Shown here: positions 1 to 8,448 of the stretch, piece after piece
Numbering within the stretch: position 1 is the stretch's first letter
Layout: the number at the start of each line of letters is the position of its first letter
Assembly (NCBI GenBank): GCA_016194705.1
Contig: JACQAZ010000033.1
Coordinates: forward strand, 20,413 to 84,412
DNA: 64,000 nucleotides
Direction of reading: 5' to 3'
Source of the DNA: Elusimicrobiota bacterium
GTDB taxonomy: Bacteria > Elusimicrobiota > Elusimicrobia > UBA1565 > UBA9628
Translations under genes and position numbers: made by a program
The notes under the pieces: model-generated
Told to the model about the DNA's origin: nothing
Databases searched by the model: none
Seen by the model: only the letters and a program-made list of their open reading frames with translations

Positions 1-73
1 CATGGGGGTGCCCTGGATCAAGTGTAAAGAGAACGGGAGATGTTGTCAATGGACCAAGGGCCCAGATGTATAG

Positions 74-79
74 TATAAA
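74..79 (+). promoter_or_regulatory. -10 box directly upstream of the first gene
   Basis: A TATAAA hexamer ends 7 nt before the ATG at 87, so transcription would begin at or next to that codon. No convincing -35 box lies at normal spacing. The same arrangement recurs at 1419, 46687 and, on the minus strand, at 61071. Confidence 0.45.
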
Positions 80-86
80 TCCGCCT

Positions 87-590
87 ATGCCGCGCTGGAT
101 TTTTTTGCTGGCCTTGGTCCCGCTTTCGGGCTTCGCCTGCGCCGAGCCCAAGACCAGGGTCGAGTACGCCGAGAACATGGATTTGGCCCGCTACAAGCGC
201 ATCGCGGTCCTGCCCTTCACCGACAAGAAGGGCCGCGGGCGGCTCATCGCGCTGGCCATCACCAAAGGCCTGCCCCCGCGCGGCTTCGAGGCCGCCGACG
301 CCTCGCGCCTCGAGGAGGTTTTCGCGCGGTTCAAGCCCGACTCGGAGATGGGGCTGGGCATCACCGAGCTCACCGAGGTCAAGCAGGCCACTCAGGCGCA
401 GGCCATCCTGACCGGAGCCGTCGACGCTTCAGGCCTGTCCGCCTCGGTGCTCCTGCTCGACACCGAGCTGGGCGACGAGATCTTCAAGGGCACCTTGGTC
501 GCCCCGAACAAGAAGCCGTTCCAGAGCGTCTCGGACGTGGCCGCCGAGGCCTTGAGCCTCTTCGCCGAGCTTCCCTCGAGACAGAAGTGA
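87..590 (+). CDS. exported protein with CsgG/GNA1162-like fold features
   Basis: The protein has 167 residues. A signal peptide (about residues 1-19) ends in an Ala-Cys-Ala cleavage context that is not a convincing lipobox. A strand of the type RIAVLPFTD follows, and near the end a segment resembling QAILTGAVDA. Both are common in periplasmic or outer-membrane assembly proteins of the CsgG/TolB-N/GNA1162 kind, but I cannot place the family firmly. An upstream in-frame ATG at 66 exists. I prefer 87 because the signal peptide starts there and a -10 box ends 7 nt before it, so 66 would lie upstream of the transcript. The stop overlaps the next gene's GTG start, indicating translational coupling. 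Confidence 0.7.
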   Translation: MPRWIFLLALVPLSGFACAEPKTRVEYAENMDLARYKRIAVLPFTDKKGRGRLIALAITKGLPPRGFEAADASRLEEVFARFKPDSEMGLGITELTEVKQATQAQAILTGAVDASGLSASVLLLDTELGDEIFKGTLVAPNKKPFQSVSDVAAEALSLFAELPSRQK

Positions 591-1360
591 GCCCGGCGCG
601 CCTGGCGGGCCTCTTGGCCGCGCTGGCTCTTGTCTGCCCGCCCCTGGGCGCGACCCCGCCGCTCGAGAGCGGCGACATGCCCACCGCGGACGCCGGGCGC
701 GCCGAGTTCTTCCTGGGCACGAAATACGTCAAATCGGGCGCGGTCGAGCGTTCGATCCCGGCCGACGAGCTGGTCCTGGGCCTCTCCGAGCGCGAGGAGC
801 TCACCGCCGAGGTCCCCTACCTCTCCGTCGACGGCCACCACGGCTTCGGGGACATCACCTTGGGCACCAAGTACATGTTCAACTACAACGACAAGCGCGA
901 CTCCGGGATCGCGGGTTCCTTCGAGGCCAAGCTCGACAACGGCAGCCGGGCCAGCGGCCTCGGCAACGGCGCCGTCGACTACGAGGCGCGCCTGAGGGCC
1001 CAGGAGACCTGGCCGAAGGTGACGAGCTATCTCAACGTCGCCCACACCTGGGTGGGGCAGCCGGTCGTCAACGGCCGGCGGCAGCTGCGGCACAACATCC
1101 GGCTGGTCTCGGTCGCGCAGGAGACTTTGGTCGCCAAGAACCTGAGGTTCATCACCGAGATGATCTGGAACAACAGCGACATTCCCGGAGAACCCCACCG
1201 GCTGGCCGCAAACTCCGGCGTGCGCTACGCGCTGACGCGGAACATCGAGCTTCACGGCACGATCGGACGCAGCCTGCGCGACGCCAACGCCGGTGGGCCG
1301 ACCTACCGCGCCTACGCCGGCGTCAAGTTCGAGTTCGCCTCTTTGCCCCCGGAGCGCTAG
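587..1360 (+). CDS. outer-membrane beta-barrel protein
   Basis: The protein has 257 residues with a signal peptide of about 22 residues, then alternating amphipathic strands rich in Tyr, Gly and Asn. It ends near a typical aromatic terminal strand (VKFEF). The pattern resembles the small transporter-like barrels related to the phenol MetA family, but no enzymatic motif is visible. The GTG start at 587 overlaps the previous stop by 3 nt, so the two genes form an operon and probably act together at the envelope. Function unknown. Confidence 0.65.
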   Translation: MSPARLAGLLAALALVCPPLGATPPLESGDMPTADAGRAEFFLGTKYVKSGAVERSIPADELVLGLSEREELTAEVPYLSVDGHHGFGDITLGTKYMFNYNDKRDSGIAGSFEAKLDNGSRASGLGNGAVDYEARLRAQETWPKVTSYLNVAHTWVGQPVVNGRRQLRHNIRLVSVAQETLVAKNLRFITEMIWNNSDIPGEPHRLAANSGVRYALTRNIELHGTIGRSLRDANAGGPTYRAYAGVKFEFASLPPER

Positions 1361-1418
1361 GTCCACTGTCGCCCGCCAGGCTCCCCAAAGGGCCCAAGGA
1401 GTCCGCGGCCTTCCGCCA

Positions 1419-1424
1419 TATAAT
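1419..1424 (+). promoter_or_regulatory. -10 box (TATAAT) 8 nt before start codon
   Basis: A perfect TATAAT ends 8 nt upstream of the ATG at 1433. A transcript started at normal distance would be leaderless or have a leader of 1-3 nt. No -35 element is evident. Confidence 0.5.
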
Positions 1425-1432
1425 AGGAAGCG

Positions 1433-3079
1433 ATGACTCTTTGGCTGCTTTTCCTCGCGGCCTGGTCTCAGGCCGCCTCATTCGAGTCTGGACCGAGCCC
1501 GGCCCTGCGCGCGCAGCTTCCGGGCCTGGCCGCGGCCGCGCATTGGAGCCGGCAGAACGCCGACGCCCTGCCTTGGGGGAGCGCGCTCGATCCCCTCGTC
1601 AAGTCCGAATCTCCGGCCTTGGAGCCGCTGGCCCAGGCCCTTGCCTCGGCCGGCCCGATTTTGGAGGATATCCGCAAGGCCGCGCCTGCCGCGCGCCGGG
1701 CGCTGCTGGCCCGTCTCGAGGCCGCGCGGATCGCCGCCGGACCGGGCGCGGCGAGCCGATCGGAGGAGCTTCTGCGGTCGCTCGAGCTGGACCGGCCCGT
1801 CCCCGATGAGGTCAAGGCGCTCAAGGCGCGCGTCGCCGATTTCGAGAGGACCCGAGACGCCTTGGACTCGAGCCTCGCTTTGTATGGAGAAATCCCTGAA
1901 CTGCGGACCATCCGGCGCAAGGTGGGCGAGAGCCTCTCGGCCGCGCGAGGGCGCCTGGTGACCTTGCCGCTGCGCGAGCAGGCAGCCAAGCTCGGCCTTG
2001 CGCTCGATGACCCCGCCGCCCCGGCGCCGCTCGACAAGGACTCTCTGCGCGCCTTCCTCGAGGACCGGCACAAGGAACTCCTCGCCTCGAATCCCGAGAT
2101 GTTCCTGCGCAAGATGAAGAAAGGCGCCGACTCGGACTTCGCCTTCTTCCGCGGCTTCCCCGATGTTTTTTACCTGAGCCTTCGCTCGCGTCCAGAGGCG
2201 GCCGGCCTGCTCAAGACGCCGAAGCTTTTCCTCGCGGGAGACCTGCACTACGAGAACATCGAGCTCATGGACGACGGCAAGCGCCTGACCCCGCAGGTCA
2301 ACGATTTCGACGATGCGGGACCCGCTCCCGTCGCGGCCGACCTGGCCCGCATGCTCACGGGCGTGGGCCTCATCGGGATCGAGGACGAAGCCGAGCTCTA
2401 CGCGCAGGCGCTCGACGCCTATCAGCAATCGCTCAAGCAATCCTTCAAGAAATGGGCCGACGGCCTCGCGGCCGAAAAGGCCGTCGAGAAGGCCAAGTCC
2501 GAGGACCGCGACTGGCTCAACAAGGGCGGCAAGACCATCAAGGACAAGTCCCTGGCCGCCAAGCTCTTCAAGCTTGCCGGGCTCGATCCAGCGAAATGGA
2601 CGGCGCTCGACCGCATGGGCGCGGGGTTGAGCTCGATCGGGGTCCTGCGCTACCTCTTCGCCGGCGCCCAGCACAAGCACGCCCTTGAACTCAAGGAACT
2701 GCGCGCCTCTTCGCTTGAGTTCCTGACCGGTGCCCCGCTGGGTCCGGCCGACCGAGATCGTCTCGCGCAGGCCTACTTGAAGCTCAGGCAAGTCCCGGTC
2801 GACGCCAGGACCATGCCGCACGATGGAAAGGACTGGCTGCTGCGAAGACGGGAGGGGATCCAGTGGTCGCTCAATCTCGACCATCAGAAATCGGCCGCGC
2901 GCGTGATCGGCGGCCTCGTGGCCCAGGTGCACCTGGCCTCCGGCGGGACTCCGGCGCAGCTCGAGGCGGCGGCGCGAGAGTTCAGCGTGCGCCTGGCCCT
3001 CTCCTCGCTCCAGTACATGGCTCGCATGCGCGCGCTGCTGGCCGACGGAGTCTGGAGCGGGTCAGGGACGTCGCCCTAA
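1433..3079 (+). CDS. exported DUF2252-family protein
   Basis: The protein has 548 residues with an N-terminal signal sequence and an Ala/Leu/Arg-rich helical region of about 200 residues. The C-terminal two thirds match DUF2252: an F-x-RG element (FFRGF), GDLHYENIE near residue 268 and NDFDDAGP near residue 289. These resemble the HxxN and DxD catalytic motifs of the aminoglycoside-phosphotransferase-like kinase fold. DUF2252 proteins have no established substrate. The signal sequence is unusual for a kinase-like fold and suggests a periplasmic or anchored version. It starts after a perfect -10 box and is probably a single-gene unit. Confidence 0.75.
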   Translation: MTLWLLFLAAWSQAASFESGPSPALRAQLPGLAAAAHWSRQNADALPWGSALDPLVKSESPALEPLAQALASAGPILEDIRKAAPAARRALLARLEAARIAAGPGAASRSEELLRSLELDRPVPDEVKALKARVADFERTRDALDSSLALYGEIPELRTIRRKVGESLSAARGRLVTLPLREQAAKLGLALDDPAAPAPLDKDSLRAFLEDRHKELLASNPEMFLRKMKKGADSDFAFFRGFPDVFYLSLRSRPEAAGLLKTPKLFLAGDLHYENIELMDDGKRLTPQVNDFDDAGPAPVAADLARMLTGVGLIGIEDEAELYAQALDAYQQSLKQSFKKWADGLAAEKAVEKAKSEDRDWLNKGGKTIKDKSLAAKLFKLAGLDPAKWTALDRMGAGLSSIGVLRYLFAGAQHKHALELKELRASSLEFLTGAPLGPADRDRLAQAYLKLRQVPVDARTMPHDGKDWLLRRREGIQWSLNLDHQKSAARVIGGLVAQVHLASGGTPAQLEAAAREFSVRLALSSLQYMARMRALLADGVWSGSGTSP

Positions 3080-3083
3080 CGAG

Positions 3084-3089
3084 TATAAT
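3084..3089 (+). promoter_or_regulatory. -10 box upstream of the TPR gene
   Basis: A TATAAT hexamer lies 23 nt before the ATG at 3113 and just downstream of the previous stop codon. The predicted leader is about 17 nt. No good -35 is visible. Confidence 0.4.
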
Positions 3090-3112
3090 CGGTTCGACGA
3101 TCAACGGGTGCT

Positions 3113-5416
3113 ATGGATGACTTGAGGCGCCAAGGCATCGAGCACTTCAACGCCGGCCGCTTCGAAGAGGCGTCGCGGTGCTTCCGCGCGGAGATCGCCG
3201 CCGGCGGGGGCGGTCCCGAGGCGCGCTGCCTCCTCGCGCACGCGCTGGACTCCGCGGCGCAGCCCCAGGAGGCCGCCGCCGAGTTCGCCGCCGCGCTCGA
3301 GGCCTTCCCCAGCCATCAGCCGGCCTACAGAGGGCTCGCAAGCCTGGTCCTGCGCCGCGGCGCGCTCCCGGGCGCCGCGGCCGCGCTGCGCGGGGCCCTC
3401 GCTCTGAGGCCGCGGCGCGCGGCCCGGGGCGGGCTCATCGAGACGCTGCGGCTGTGCGCGCGGGCCTGGCGCGCGTCGGACGACCTCGAGTCCGCGGAGG
3501 AGGCGCTGCAAAATGCCCTGCGGCTGGCGCCGGGCGACAAGGAAAGCCGCCGACGCTTCCTTGGGATCCTGCGCGTGCGCGAGCAGGCGTTCCTTTCGGC
3601 AGGCCGGCTCGGCCCCGCCGAGGAGGTCCGGCGCAGGGCGCTGGCCTTGGAGCCGAGGAAAAAGAAATCCCTGCGGGGGCGCGTCGAGGCGCTGCGCCGG
3701 GGCGGCCTCGCCCACGCCTGGGCGGGCCGCCTAGGCGAGGCTGAGCGGACCTTGCGTCGCGCCCTGGCGCTGGCGCCGCGCGACGAGCGGACCCGGCGCC
3801 GGCTCATCGAGCTCCTGCGCAGGCGCGCGCAATCGCTGCGGGCGCACAAACCCGAGGCCGAGGAGAAGGTCCTGCGAAAGGCGCTCGCGCTCGAGCCGCG
3901 AGACCGGCTGACGCGCGAGCGGCTGCTCGACGCTCTGCGCCGGCGCGCGCAGGCGCTGCTCGCCGCGGGCGAGCTCCAGGGTGCCCAGAGGATTTTGCGC
4001 CGAGCGCTGGTCTTCGAGCCGGAAGACCGCGGGACCCGCGCCCTCATCGTCTCGGTGCTGCGCTTGCGCGCGCGCGCGCAGCCATCCGCCCTCCAGGCCG
4101 AGAAGTCGCTGCGGCGCGCCTTGACCCTATCGCCGAAGGACGCCGAGGCCCGCGGGGACCTCGCGAGAATCCTGCGGGCTCGCGCGATCTCGTACGATGT
4201 GCCTAACGCGCGCAGCCGCTTCCTCTGCGCCCTGCAGGCCTGGAAGGCCGTGTTGAAGGCGTCCCCGCGGGACGGCTCCGCCTGGGTCTCGTTGAGCCTG
4301 CTGATGCGCTGGATCGGCCGACCGAAGCAGGAGCGGGCAGCCTTGCGCCGCGCCGTCGCCAAGGGAAGCGAATTGAGCCGGGCCGACCGATTCAAGGCCC
4401 TGATGCGGCTGGGGCGCTACGCGAACGCCGTGTGGCTCGCGGAGCGGATGCTCGATGGGAGCGTTTCGGTGCCGGACCTCAGGGCGTTCTGGGACCCATG
4501 GGAGCAGAACAATCGTCCGTTGCGAGAGGCGCCGCAGACGGATCTAGGGGCGCTCGATCGGGCCCTGAAGAGCGCTCCAGGGCCCTGGCGCCAATTTTAC
4601 CTGGGCTGCCTCCGAGGTCCCGAGGGGCTGGGGCATTTCGACGCGCTCCCATCAGGCGCGCGGTACCGCTGGATGCACTGCAACGCCGCGAAGGAGGCCC
4701 TCTTTTCGGGGAGCTTCCGAAGGGCCGTACGCTCGTTCAAGATCGCTCTGCGCCACGAGCCGATGGACTGGCCCGCGCGCTGCTTTCTGGCCGAGGCCTA
4801 TGTCTGCCTCGATGAGCCGGCTCAGGCGCGGCGCGAGATGGCTCGAGGTCTCCAGGCCGCGCCCGAGACCGAGCGGGCGCAGGTTCACGCCTGGTGGGGC
4901 GAGCTCGAGCTGTGGCTGGGCGACTACGAGGCGGCTCTCGAGCGTTCGACGCGGGCCTGCTCGCTGGGGGCCCCGTTCGCTCACGGCTGGAAGGGCGCGG
5001 CCTTGCTCAAGCTCGGCAGGCGCGAGGAGGCTCTCGCTCAGCTCGACCGCGCGCTGCGGCTCTATCCGAACGACGCGGAAGCAAGGCTCTGGCGCGCCGA
5101 GGCGAAGCGCGAACTCGGTCGCTGCCGGGAGGCCCTCAGGGACCTCGAGGGCGTGTCGGCCCTCTCTGTCTGGGTGCTGTTCAACCGCGCCCTGGCCCGA
5201 CGCGCGCTCGGCGACGAGGCGGGGATGATCGCCGACTTCGAAAGCCTTCCCAAGAAGGTTGTCGATCACGTGCGGCGCAGGATCGGCCTGCCGGGAGCGC
5301 GCCCGCTCGACGCCGGCCAGATGTCCCGCATCCTCGAAGCGGGGCTCAAGCTGGCCCGCGGGTTTCGGCGCGACGAGTACGGCCAGGCGGTTTGGCTCTC
5401 TCGCCGCTCAGGCTGA
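3113..5416 (+). CDS. large tetratricopeptide-repeat protein
   Basis: The protein has 767 residues with no signal peptide. It is built from about fifteen TPR-like 34-residue helical pairs with repeated A-x-x-A-L-x-L-x-P signatures (for example RRALALAPRDERTRRRL). The N-terminal half is very rich in Arg and Ala. Such proteins are scaffolds; nothing indicates a partner. It ends convergently with the ABC transporter operon 26 nt away, where the sequence holds only a weak GC hairpin. Confidence 0.8.
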   Translation: MDDLRRQGIEHFNAGRFEEASRCFRAEIAAGGGGPEARCLLAHALDSAAQPQEAAAEFAAALEAFPSHQPAYRGLASLVLRRGALPGAAAALRGALALRPRRAARGGLIETLRLCARAWRASDDLESAEEALQNALRLAPGDKESRRRFLGILRVREQAFLSAGRLGPAEEVRRRALALEPRKKKSLRGRVEALRRGGLAHAWAGRLGEAERTLRRALALAPRDERTRRRLIELLRRRAQSLRAHKPEAEEKVLRKALALEPRDRLTRERLLDALRRRAQALLAAGELQGAQRILRRALVFEPEDRGTRALIVSVLRLRARAQPSALQAEKSLRRALTLSPKDAEARGDLARILRARAISYDVPNARSRFLCALQAWKAVLKASPRDGSAWVSLSLLMRWIGRPKQERAALRRAVAKGSELSRADRFKALMRLGRYANAVWLAERMLDGSVSVPDLRAFWDPWEQNNRPLREAPQTDLGALDRALKSAPGPWRQFYLGCLRGPEGLGHFDALPSGARYRWMHCNAAKEALFSGSFRRAVRSFKIALRHEPMDWPARCFLAEAYVCLDEPAQARREMARGLQAAPETERAQVHAWWGELELWLGDYEAALERSTRACSLGAPFAHGWKGAALLKLGRREEALAQLDRALRLYPNDAEARLWRAEAKRELGRCREALRDLEGVSALSVWVLFNRALARRALGDEAGMIADFESLPKKVVDHVRRRIGLPGARPLDAGQMSRILEAGLKLARGFRRDEYGQAVWLSRRSG

Positions 5417-5442
5417 TCGGCGGCGCGTCGGCCGTACGGAGT

Positions 5443-6123
5443 TCAAGGCAGCTCCTCTTTGACGATCCGGCCGTCCTCCAAAGTCACGACGCGGTCGGCC
5501 TCGTAGCCGAGTGCGACGTTGTGCGTCGTGATGATGATCGCGATGCCCTGCCGGGCGAGGCGCTTGAACAGCTCGAAGATCGCCTCTCCCGCGGCCTTGT
5601 CGAGGTTCCCGGTCGGCTCGTCGGCCACGAGGATCTTCGGCTCGACGATCAGGGCGCGCGCGATGGCGACGCGCTGCATCTGCCCTCCCGAGAGCTCGCG
5701 GGGCAGATGGTCGGCCCGGTCCGAGAGCCCGACGAGCGCCAAGACCTCGCGGGTCTTTTTGGGATCGACAGGACGCCCGAGGAAGGTCAGCGGCAGCTCG
5801 ACGTTCTCGGCGACCGTCAAGGTCGGCAGCAGATGGAACTGCTGAAAGACGAAGCCCAGCACGCCGCGGCGGATCTCGACCAGCTCGTCCTCCGAGAGTC
5901 CGGCGACTTGTTTTCCGCTCACGGTGAGGCTCCCCTGCGTCGGCGCGTCTAGGCAGGAGAGGAGGTTGATGAGGGTGGTCTTGCCCGAACCGGAAGGGCC
6001 GAGGATAGACACCATCTCGCCTTCCTTGATCGCGAGATCGACGCCGTCGAGAGCCTTGACCGTCTCGATCCCGCGCAGGTAATGCCGTTTGAGTCCGCGT
6101 GCCTCGATGATGTTCTCGTTCAT
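5443..6123 (-). CDS. ABC transporter ATP-binding protein, LolD/MacB type
   Basis: The protein has 226 residues, normal for this class. Walker A GPSGSGKT is at residues 42-49, signature LSGGQ at 144-148, Walker B ends in ADEPTGNLD, and a switch His follows (TTHN). The NLDKAAGE and FQQFHLLP elements are typical of the LolD/MacB/FtsE branch, which powers envelope processes rather than import. It is the last gene of a minus-strand operon, 1 nt after the permease gene, so it is clearly the ATPase for that permease. Confidence 0.9.
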   Translation of the reverse strand: MNENIIEARGLKRHYLRGIETVKALDGVDLAIKEGEMVSILGPSGSGKTTLINLLSCLDAPTQGSLTVSGKQVAGLSEDELVEIRRGVLGFVFQQFHLLPTLTVAENVELPLTFLGRPVDPKKTREVLALVGLSDRADHLPRELSGGQMQRVAIARALIVEPKILVADEPTGNLDKAAGEAIFELFKRLARQGIAIIITTHNVALGYEADRVVTLEDGRIVKEELP

Positions 6124-6124
6124 A

Positions 6125-7372
6125 TCATGCTCCCTCGCGGATGGCCTCGACGGGCCTCATCGAGGAGGCCCGCCATGCCGGATAGAGACCGGCGAAAAAA
6201 CCCAGGATGACGGCGCCGAGCACGGCGTAGCCTACGACGCCCGGGGTGATGCGCACGATCGAACCCGAGACCCCGAAGTCCGCCAGCGATTTGATGGCGC
6301 GCTCAACGAGGCTCGCGCCGACCCACGCGCCGATCGAGCCGACGACCGCGCCCGCGACGCAGATCATCAAGGTCTCGAGCCAGATCAGCTGGAACACGTC
6401 GCCGCGCCGCGCGCCCAGCGCCTTCATGACGCCGATCTCGGCGGTGCGCTCGTAGACGCTCATGAGGATCGTGTTGATGACGCCGATGAGCGCGACGACC
6501 ACGGCGATGATCGCGACCGCGGCGACCATCGTCTGCGCGGTCGCGACCAGGCCGATCAGCGTGTTCTTGACCTGCTGGAGGCTCACGACCTGCACCTCGG
6601 GCAGCTTGAGCCAGCGGCTCTCGAACTCGCGCATCGTGAAGAGGTTGAACTGCTTGAGCTTGATGCCGAGGATGGTCAGCTGGCGGGGCCGGTTGAAGGC
6701 CGCGCGGGCGGCGTCGATGGGCATGAAGACCGTGCCGTCGTCCTGGGTGCCGGTGCGCTCCAAGACTCCCGAGACCTTGAACTCGTGGCGGACGGGGTCG
6801 GGTTTGCCAGCGGGCGTGATCGTCGCGTAGAACGAGTCTCCGACCTTGCGCTGCTCGAACTCGGCGATCTCGTAGCCGAGCACGATCTCGTCCTTGCTCG
6901 CGGGTCCGAACCACTTGCCGCCGTCGTAGCCCGGCCCGGTCTTGAGCTTGAGCCAGGGCTTCATCGAGAGGAAGCTCGGAACATCGACGCCGTCGACGAC
7001 CGTGAAGGTCTTCTCGGAGCCCTCGTCGCGTATGCTGCCGGCCTCCTTCTGCGCGATGCCCACGAAGACGGGCGTGATGCTCGCGATGTCGGCGTCGCCC
7101 TTGACCTTGGCGTAGGAGTCATCCGGAAGGTAGAGCAGGCCGCTGCCGCCCTTGAGCATCATCGTAGCCGCCTCGTAAGGGCAGCCCTTGGCCATGATCA
7201 TGACCTGGAAGCCGAGCATGTCGATGCTGCGGTCGATCGCCGCGCGATAGCCGAGCACGAAGCCCCCCAAGGAGACCGCGACGGCGACGGCCAGCCCGAC
7301 GCCCGCGACGGTGAGCGCCGTGCGCACGACGCGGCGTCGCAGGTTCTTGACGGCAAGGCTCAAGTATCTCAT
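6125..7372 (-). CDS. FtsX/MacB-like ABC permease
   Basis: The protein has 415 residues. One N-terminal transmembrane helix is followed by a large extracytoplasmic domain (about residues 50-270) and then three C-terminal helices, the FtsX layout. EIGVMKALGARRGDV is the canonical coupling segment. A single Cys early in the periplasmic domain (MAKGCPYEAAT) could bind metal or thiol. Together with the ATPase it forms a mechanotransmission-type transporter. Its operon partners are small exported proteins and a barrel, suggesting a trans-envelope export or repair system. Substrate unknown. Confidence 0.85.
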   Translation of the reverse strand: MRYLSLAVKNLRRRVVRTALTVAGVGLAVAVAVSLGGFVLGYRAAIDRSIDMLGFQVMIMAKGCPYEAATMMLKGGSGLLYLPDDSYAKVKGDADIASITPVFVGIAQKEAGSIRDEGSEKTFTVVDGVDVPSFLSMKPWLKLKTGPGYDGGKWFGPASKDEIVLGYEIAEFEQRKVGDSFYATITPAGKPDPVRHEFKVSGVLERTGTQDDGTVFMPIDAARAAFNRPRQLTILGIKLKQFNLFTMREFESRWLKLPEVQVVSLQQVKNTLIGLVATAQTMVAAVAIIAVVVALIGVINTILMSVYERTAEIGVMKALGARRGDVFQLIWLETLMICVAGAVVGSIGAWVGASLVERAIKSLADFGVSGSIVRITPGVVGYAVLGAVILGFFAGLYPAWRASSMRPVEAIREGA

Positions 7373-7380
7373 GGTTCCTC

Positions 7381-7752
7381 CTACTCGAATTTGACGGCGC
7401 TAGCCGAGAACTGCCAGCCGTCGCCGTACGGCGTCATGCGGCCTTCCACAAACGCGCGATGGCCGTTGCGGCGCGGCGCGTTCATCGCGACCGCTTGCAG
7501 GTCGACGCGCAGCATGTTCGCGCCGTCGTGAAAGAAGAAAAAGCAGCCCATCGCCGTGCATTGCTCGCGCACCTCGCCCTCGAGCGCGACGGTCTTGTGC
7601 AGATAATCCTTGGGCCGTGCGATGAGCGCGGAGACCTCGGCTTTCGGCGCGCCTGAGAAAGAGCCGAAGGCGTCCGGAAGACGCATGTGGCGGTAGAGAA
7701 GCACTCCGCCGGCCAACAGGATCGCGGCGCACAGCGCAAGTATGGTCTTCAT
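7381..7752 (-). CDS. small exported OB-fold-like protein with Cys pair
   Basis: The protein has 123 residues. A single N-terminal signal/anchor helix is followed by a short beta-rich domain with the pattern VALEGEVREQC-TAMGCFFF, similar to exported OB-fold proteins of the DUF4920 kind in which two Cys are conserved. It overlaps the next upstream gene by 4 nt and precedes the permease gene by 8 nt, so it is part of the same transport operon. A thiol- or metal-binding accessory role is plausible but unproven. Confidence 0.6.
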   Translation of the reverse strand: MKTILALCAAILLAGGVLLYRHMRLPDAFGSFSGAPKAEVSALIARPKDYLHKTVALEGEVREQCTAMGCFFFFHDGANMLRVDLQAVAMNAPRRNGHRAFVEGRMTPYGDGWQFSASAVKFE

Positions 7753-8438
7753 CGCTTGCCTGCGCTCATGGCTTTCTGAGCCTTCTCGAAAAAGGGCTCG
7801 AAGCGCTGGCCGTAGACGAAGAGGTCGAGCAGGATCAGGTTCTTGCGTATGCCGCGCAGCGACGCGTCGTAATCAGGCTGGCCCGAGGCATCGAGCTTGG
7901 GAGGGGCGATGCGCCCGACCTTGTCGGCCTGCGCCCCCGGCTCGACGGCCGCATAGTAGTCGTGCTTGTAGAAATCCGCGAGCGTCATGCCCTCGAACTG
8001 GGCTCGAAAGGTCTTCTCGCGCAGCGCCTTGGCGGCCGGGCTCTCGAGGCGCTGGAAGAAAAAGCGCCGGATGGCCGCGCTGTCCGGGTCGGTCGAGAGA
8101 AAGACCTGTATGACTCCGCCTTTTCCCGGCACGTTGACCCCGTGGACGATCCCGACCTTGGCCTTTCCTTTATAGACGCTGTAGAGCGTGTAGGGAGTCT
8201 CGTACGTCTCGTAGATCGGGTCGAGATCGCTGCCGAGCCGCTCTTTGAGGTTCTTGAAGAGTTCTTTCCCATTTTTCAAGGAATGGAACTCCTTGAGCTC
8301 CTCTTTGTACGAGGTCATCTCCGGAAACAGGTACTTCAAGTCCTGCGCCGGATTGCTCAAGGTGCACCCGATCGCGGCCCAGGCGCCTTGAGGCGCGCCC
8401 AGCGAGACCGCCGCGACCAAAGCCATTATTTTTCTCAT
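7749..8438 (-). CDS. exported protein of unknown function in ABC operon
   Basis: The protein has 229 residues with a signal peptide of about 22 residues (cleavage after AWA). The mature part is mixed alpha/beta with GIVHGVNVPGKGG and VFLSTDPDSAAIRRF segments. I do not recognise the family. It resembles neither a binding protein of a classical importer nor an RnfG/NosR FMN domain, since no SGAT motif is present. The start overlaps nothing upstream, and the 3' end overlaps the downstream gene, so it is co-transcribed with the permease and ATPase genes. Confidence 0.6.
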   Translation of the reverse strand: MRKIMALVAAVSLGAPQGAWAAIGCTLSNPAQDLKYLFPEMTSYKEELKEFHSLKNGKELFKNLKERLGSDLDPIYETYETPYTLYSVYKGKAKVGIVHGVNVPGKGGVIQVFLSTDPDSAAIRRFFFQRLESPAAKALREKTFRAQFEGMTLADFYKHDYYAAVEPGAQADKVGRIAPPKLDASGQPDYDASLRGIRKNLILLDLFVYGQRFEPFFEKAQKAMSAGKR

Positions 8439-8448
8439 AACAACCTCC